Assembly (NCBI GenBank): GCA_002238965.1
Contig: MPNJ01000008.1
Location: forward strand, 1-64,000
DNA length: 64,000 nucleotides
Reading direction: 5' to 3'
Source of the DNA: Nitrospinae bacterium bin107
Lineage (GTDB): Bacteria > UBA8248
The notes under the pieces were generated by a model. It was not told the origin of the DNA. It worked only from the letters and a program-made list of their open reading frames with translations, and searched no databases. The translations under genes and the position numbers were made by a program. Below are positions 61,868 to 64,000 of the stretch, in pieces. Positions within the stretch are counted from its first letter, which is position 1. The number at the start of each line of letters is the position of its first letter.

Positions 61868-63243
61868 CAAGCCGCCCTGCACGCGCTCATCAAGGCGCCT
61901 GCATCGGGCGCCGCCTCGAACCCCAGGACGGCTTCCACGCCGGAATCGACTTTACTCTCGGGCAGAACGCGGCGTGCGTTCCCCCGGAACTTGGCCTCCA
62001 CGTCCGTCCATTCCATCGGATTTTCGGGATTCCCCCAGTTGACGGGTTCATCCCGCTCCAGGACGCGTCCGTCTTTGAGCGTCATCCTCACGCCGCCGTG
62101 CAGGTATTGGGGAAAGCGATCCGAATCCACACCCGAGCACCTCACCTTCCCGGCCAGTTCGAGCACCTGCGCGTCGCCCAGATGTTCTTCCTCGAAATCA
62201 TCGAGCGTTGCGCGGCCCTTCACCACGTTGACCGCCAGGCAAAAGGGGAGGCTGAAAAGGGCCGCATACTGCGTGTTGGGCTTTCGCTTATGCTCGATGG
62301 GCTCGCACACGATGTGGAGGATAGGCTCCGGCGTAATCGTCTCGATTTCATCGATTTCATTTAGGGAAATTTCCGCCTCACTCACCAGATTCTTCGCCGC
62401 ATCCATCGCCGCGTGATTGAAATGGCAGCAAGGATAGGGTTTGAACGAAATCCGCAGCGTCTCCCATCGCTCACCGAGTCCGCCCGACAGGATTTCCGCG
62501 TCGTAAGAGGGATCACTCAAGTGCGTGGCGTAGAGGCCGAACCTGCCTTCCAGGACCTTCCGGGGGCCCATAAACCCGTGGCCCGCCATCTGCGCGGCGG
62601 TGACGCCCGCATGGGAAGCCCAGCCCGGGTGAAAGCGCTTGACCCAGCTTCCATCGTCGAGAAACTCCTGAATCCCCGCCGCCTGACTCCCGCACACGCC
62701 GAAAGCGTTGGCGATGGTTTCCGGCGAGTGGTTCATCAGACGCCCCATGATGGCCGCTGCGCCAAAGGCGCCGCATATCGGCGTGGCGTGATAGCCCTCG
62801 GCGTGAAACTTCCCCGGCACTGCGCCTCCGATTCTGGCGATCACTTCATAACCCGCCACCATGGCAGCCAGAATCTCCCGGCCGCTTGCGCCCACCGCCT
62901 CGCCCGCAGCCAGCGCTGTGGGCACCACGCAGGCGCTCATGTGGGTGATGGAATCCGTATGCGTGTCGTCGAAATCAAGACCATGCACGTAACTGCCGTT
63001 GACCATGGCGGTGTGCGCGACGGGCAGCTTGTCCCCGTAGCGCCAGACGCTGGCCTGAGGCGTTCCGCCCCAATCGCGCGCCGTTTTCGTCACCGCGTCG
63101 GCGTATGGCTCCCGCGTTGCGGCGAGTCCTATCCCCAGGGCGTCTAATAGATGTAGTTTCGCCTTCTCGACAACCTGCCCTGGAATGTCCTCGTAAGATA
63201 AACCGGCGGCGAAGCGCGCCAGCTTGTCGCTCATCGTTTCCAT
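61867..63243 (-). CDS. MmgE/PrpD family protein 2
   Basis: 458 aa, AGGAG seven bases before ATG 63243. Typical sequences: KLHLLDALGIGLAATREPYA, SYVHGLDFDDTHTDSITHMS, YHATPICGAFGAAAIMGRLM, FKPYPCCHFNHAAMDAAKNL. Family folds are known for methylcitrate dehydratase and aconitate decarboxylase. It lies next to a third paralogue and before a methyltransferase, so this looks like a small catabolic operon. Substrate unknown. Confidence 0.85.
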   Translation of the reverse strand: METMSDKLARFAAGLSYEDIPGQVVEKAKLHLLDALGIGLAATREPYADAVTKTARDWGGTPQASVWRYGDKLPVAHTAMVNGSYVHGLDFDDTHTDSITHMSACVVPTALAAGEAVGASGREILAAMVAGYEVIARIGGAVPGKFHAEGYHATPICGAFGAAAIMGRLMNHSPETIANAFGVCGSQAAGIQEFLDDGSWVKRFHPGWASHAGVTAAQMAGHGFMGPRKVLEGRFGLYATHLSDPSYDAEILSGGLGERWETLRISFKPYPCCHFNHAAMDAAKNLVSEAEISLNEIDEIETITPEPILHIVCEPIEHKRKPNTQYAALFSLPFCLAVNVVKGRATLDDFEEEHLGDAQVLELAGKVRCSGVDSDRFPQYLHGGVRMTLKDGRVLERDEPVNWGNPENPMEWTDVEAKFRGNARRVLPESKVDSGVEAVLGFEAAPDAGALMSACRAA

Positions 63244-63275
63244 GTTCGTCTCCTGAGCTTATGTTCGGCCCGGCT

Positions 63276-64000
63276 CTATGCAAGATGCGCCACTAGTGCA
63301 CCCATCGTTTCCGTATCATCGAGGCCTGAGGCGGCCTCTATCAACATGTCCTGTTCATCAGGCGGAATTACGCCGCCCGTAATCTGTCTGAATTTCCCGG
63401 CCACCATGTCGAAATCCATCGGGTTCTGGGGTGAACCCTTGGGACCGGCGACATGGCTCTTGAGTTCGCGGCCATCACGAGTGCGAATCGCCACCTTGGC
63501 GGGAAAAGTTTTTGGATAGAGTTGCTCGATTTCAGGGTCCACAGTGAAGCGCGCCCGCCGCGCGAGACCTACCAACTCGGGGTCGGCGATGCGCTCAGGC
63601 GTGAACTGGCCGGGTCCCGCCTCCCCGTCAGTGAGCGCGACCGCGGCGCAATACTCGATGTTCATCTGCGCGCGGAGTGAACTCACCGGCTCATAACGCC
63701 AGGAACACTGCTGTTTCACTACGCTGTGGTTCATGATCTCCATTTCCTGCACGTCATCGGGAGCGACGCCGTGCTCCCTTCGCAGGGCGAGAACGGCGTC
63801 GATTGTCGAGTGGGTGCTTCCGCAGCAGCAATAGGGCTTGAACGAGACACCTTCCGCCTCCCAATGCGCGCCCAGATCCCTCGTCAGCGGCTCAGGGTCC
63901 CCGCAACCGCTGAACACCCGAATGAACCCGCCGTCTTCGTACTCGAAAATCTCCTTGGGCCCCGTATAGCCACCCTGAGCCAGAGAAGCGGCCATGAGGC
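63276..64000 (-). CDS. MmgE/PrpD family protein 3 (N-terminal part outside the window)
   Basis: At least 241 codons to the window edge, reading on beyond it (LMAASLAQGGYTGPKEIFEY). C-terminal MmgE/PrpD domain: FKPYCCCGSTHSTIDAVLAL, QEMEIMNHSVVKQQCSWRYE, and KSHVAGPKGSPQNPMDFDMV. It precedes the 458-aa paralogue by 32 bp on the same strand and shares the FKPY-CC-H pattern with it. A tandem pair of paralogues may form a heteromer or take two related substrates. Confidence 0.8.
   Translation of the reverse strand, partial: LMAASLAQGGYTGPKEIFEYEDGGFIRVFSGCGDPEPLTRDLGAHWEAEGVSFKPYCCCGSTHSTIDAVLALRREHGVAPDDVQEMEIMNHSVVKQQCSWRYEPVSSLRAQMNIEYCAAVALTDGEAGPGQFTPERIADPELVGLARRARFTVDPEIEQLYPKTFPAKVAIRTRDGRELKSHVAGPKGSPQNPMDFDMVAGKFRQITGGVIPPDEQDMLIEAASGLDDTETMGALVAHLA

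Noticed and set aside
1-64000. tRNA and rRNA genes, including a selenocysteine tRNA
   Set aside because: No cloverleaf with a GTTCGAATC-type T-loop arm was recognised by eye; absence is not proven.

Overview
The window is 64 kb of GC-rich bacterial chromosome, densely packed, with short gaps, Shine-Dalgarno sites and frequent start/stop overlaps. No tRNA, rRNA or CRISPR array was recognised, so taxonomy is inference only. The repertoire suggests an uncultured, metabolically broad bacterium of the Tectomicrobia, Desulfobacterota or SAR324 kind: glycine-reductase-like selenoproteins, MmgE/PrpD paralogues, ring-opening amidohydrolases, a futalosine-pathway MqnD and a long LeuA. The most distinctive property is decoding of in-frame UGA as selenocysteine. 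Three genes that conventional calling truncates or splits at UGA are complete selenoproteins: GrdA, a GrdB-like protein and an iodothyronine-deiodinase-like thioredoxin-fold protein. In two of them a clear hairpin sits just after the UGA at the spacing of bacterial SECIS elements.

Region 1 (1-15.4 kb) is an accessory, probably mobile region. On the minus strand lie a type IV coupling protein and a truncated MobF relaxase that overlap by one base, secreted proteins of unknown function, two secreted ankyrin-repeat proteins, a pair of paralogous tyrosine recombinases in tandem, a broken GAF/response-regulator gene and a HEPN (AbiU2-like) candidate. Region 2 (15.6-24.8 kb) is a glycine/sarcosine/betaine-reductase-like cluster, reading SDR-grdC-grdA-grdE and then grdB on the minus strand. 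Between grdE and grdB is a lower-GC segment carrying a surface metzincin-like lipoprotein and a PIN-domain gene with a partner. No grdD, thioredoxin system or sel genes are in the window.

Region 3 (25-33.2 kb) holds REPIN-like and GTAGGGGCGA-type palindromes, a Tat-exported multicopper oxidase, an MmgE/PrpD protein, LeuA, an SDR, and the pfkB-rsmD pair. An AT-rich gap in it contains DnaA-box-like sites. Region 4 (33.2-42 kb) has a RelE-like toxin pair, a 2-oxo acid dehydrogenase E1alpha-E1beta-E2 operon followed by a CitE-like lyase and an unrecognised protein, a HicBA module and PepA. Region 5 (42-53.5 kb) looks catabolic: a cupin, an AtzD/barbiturase-type ring-opening hydrolase beside an AtzB/TrzN-type amidohydrolase, VOC and RidA proteins, a CrtI-like oxidoreductase, a cyclase-family hydrolase, a second amidohydrolase, a methyltransferase and two overlapping MFS transporters. 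Region 6 (53.5-64 kb) holds the deiodinase-like selenoprotein, mixed core and scavenging genes (isocitrate/isopropylmalate dehydrogenase family, GT2, M42 peptidase, MqnD, PotD-like binding protein, Nudix) and two more MmgE/PrpD genes.

The common theme of regions 2, 4, 5 and 6 is breakdown of nitrogenous or otherwise recalcitrant small molecules, with selenium-dependent thiol chemistry in the reductive part. The substrates cannot be named from sequence.
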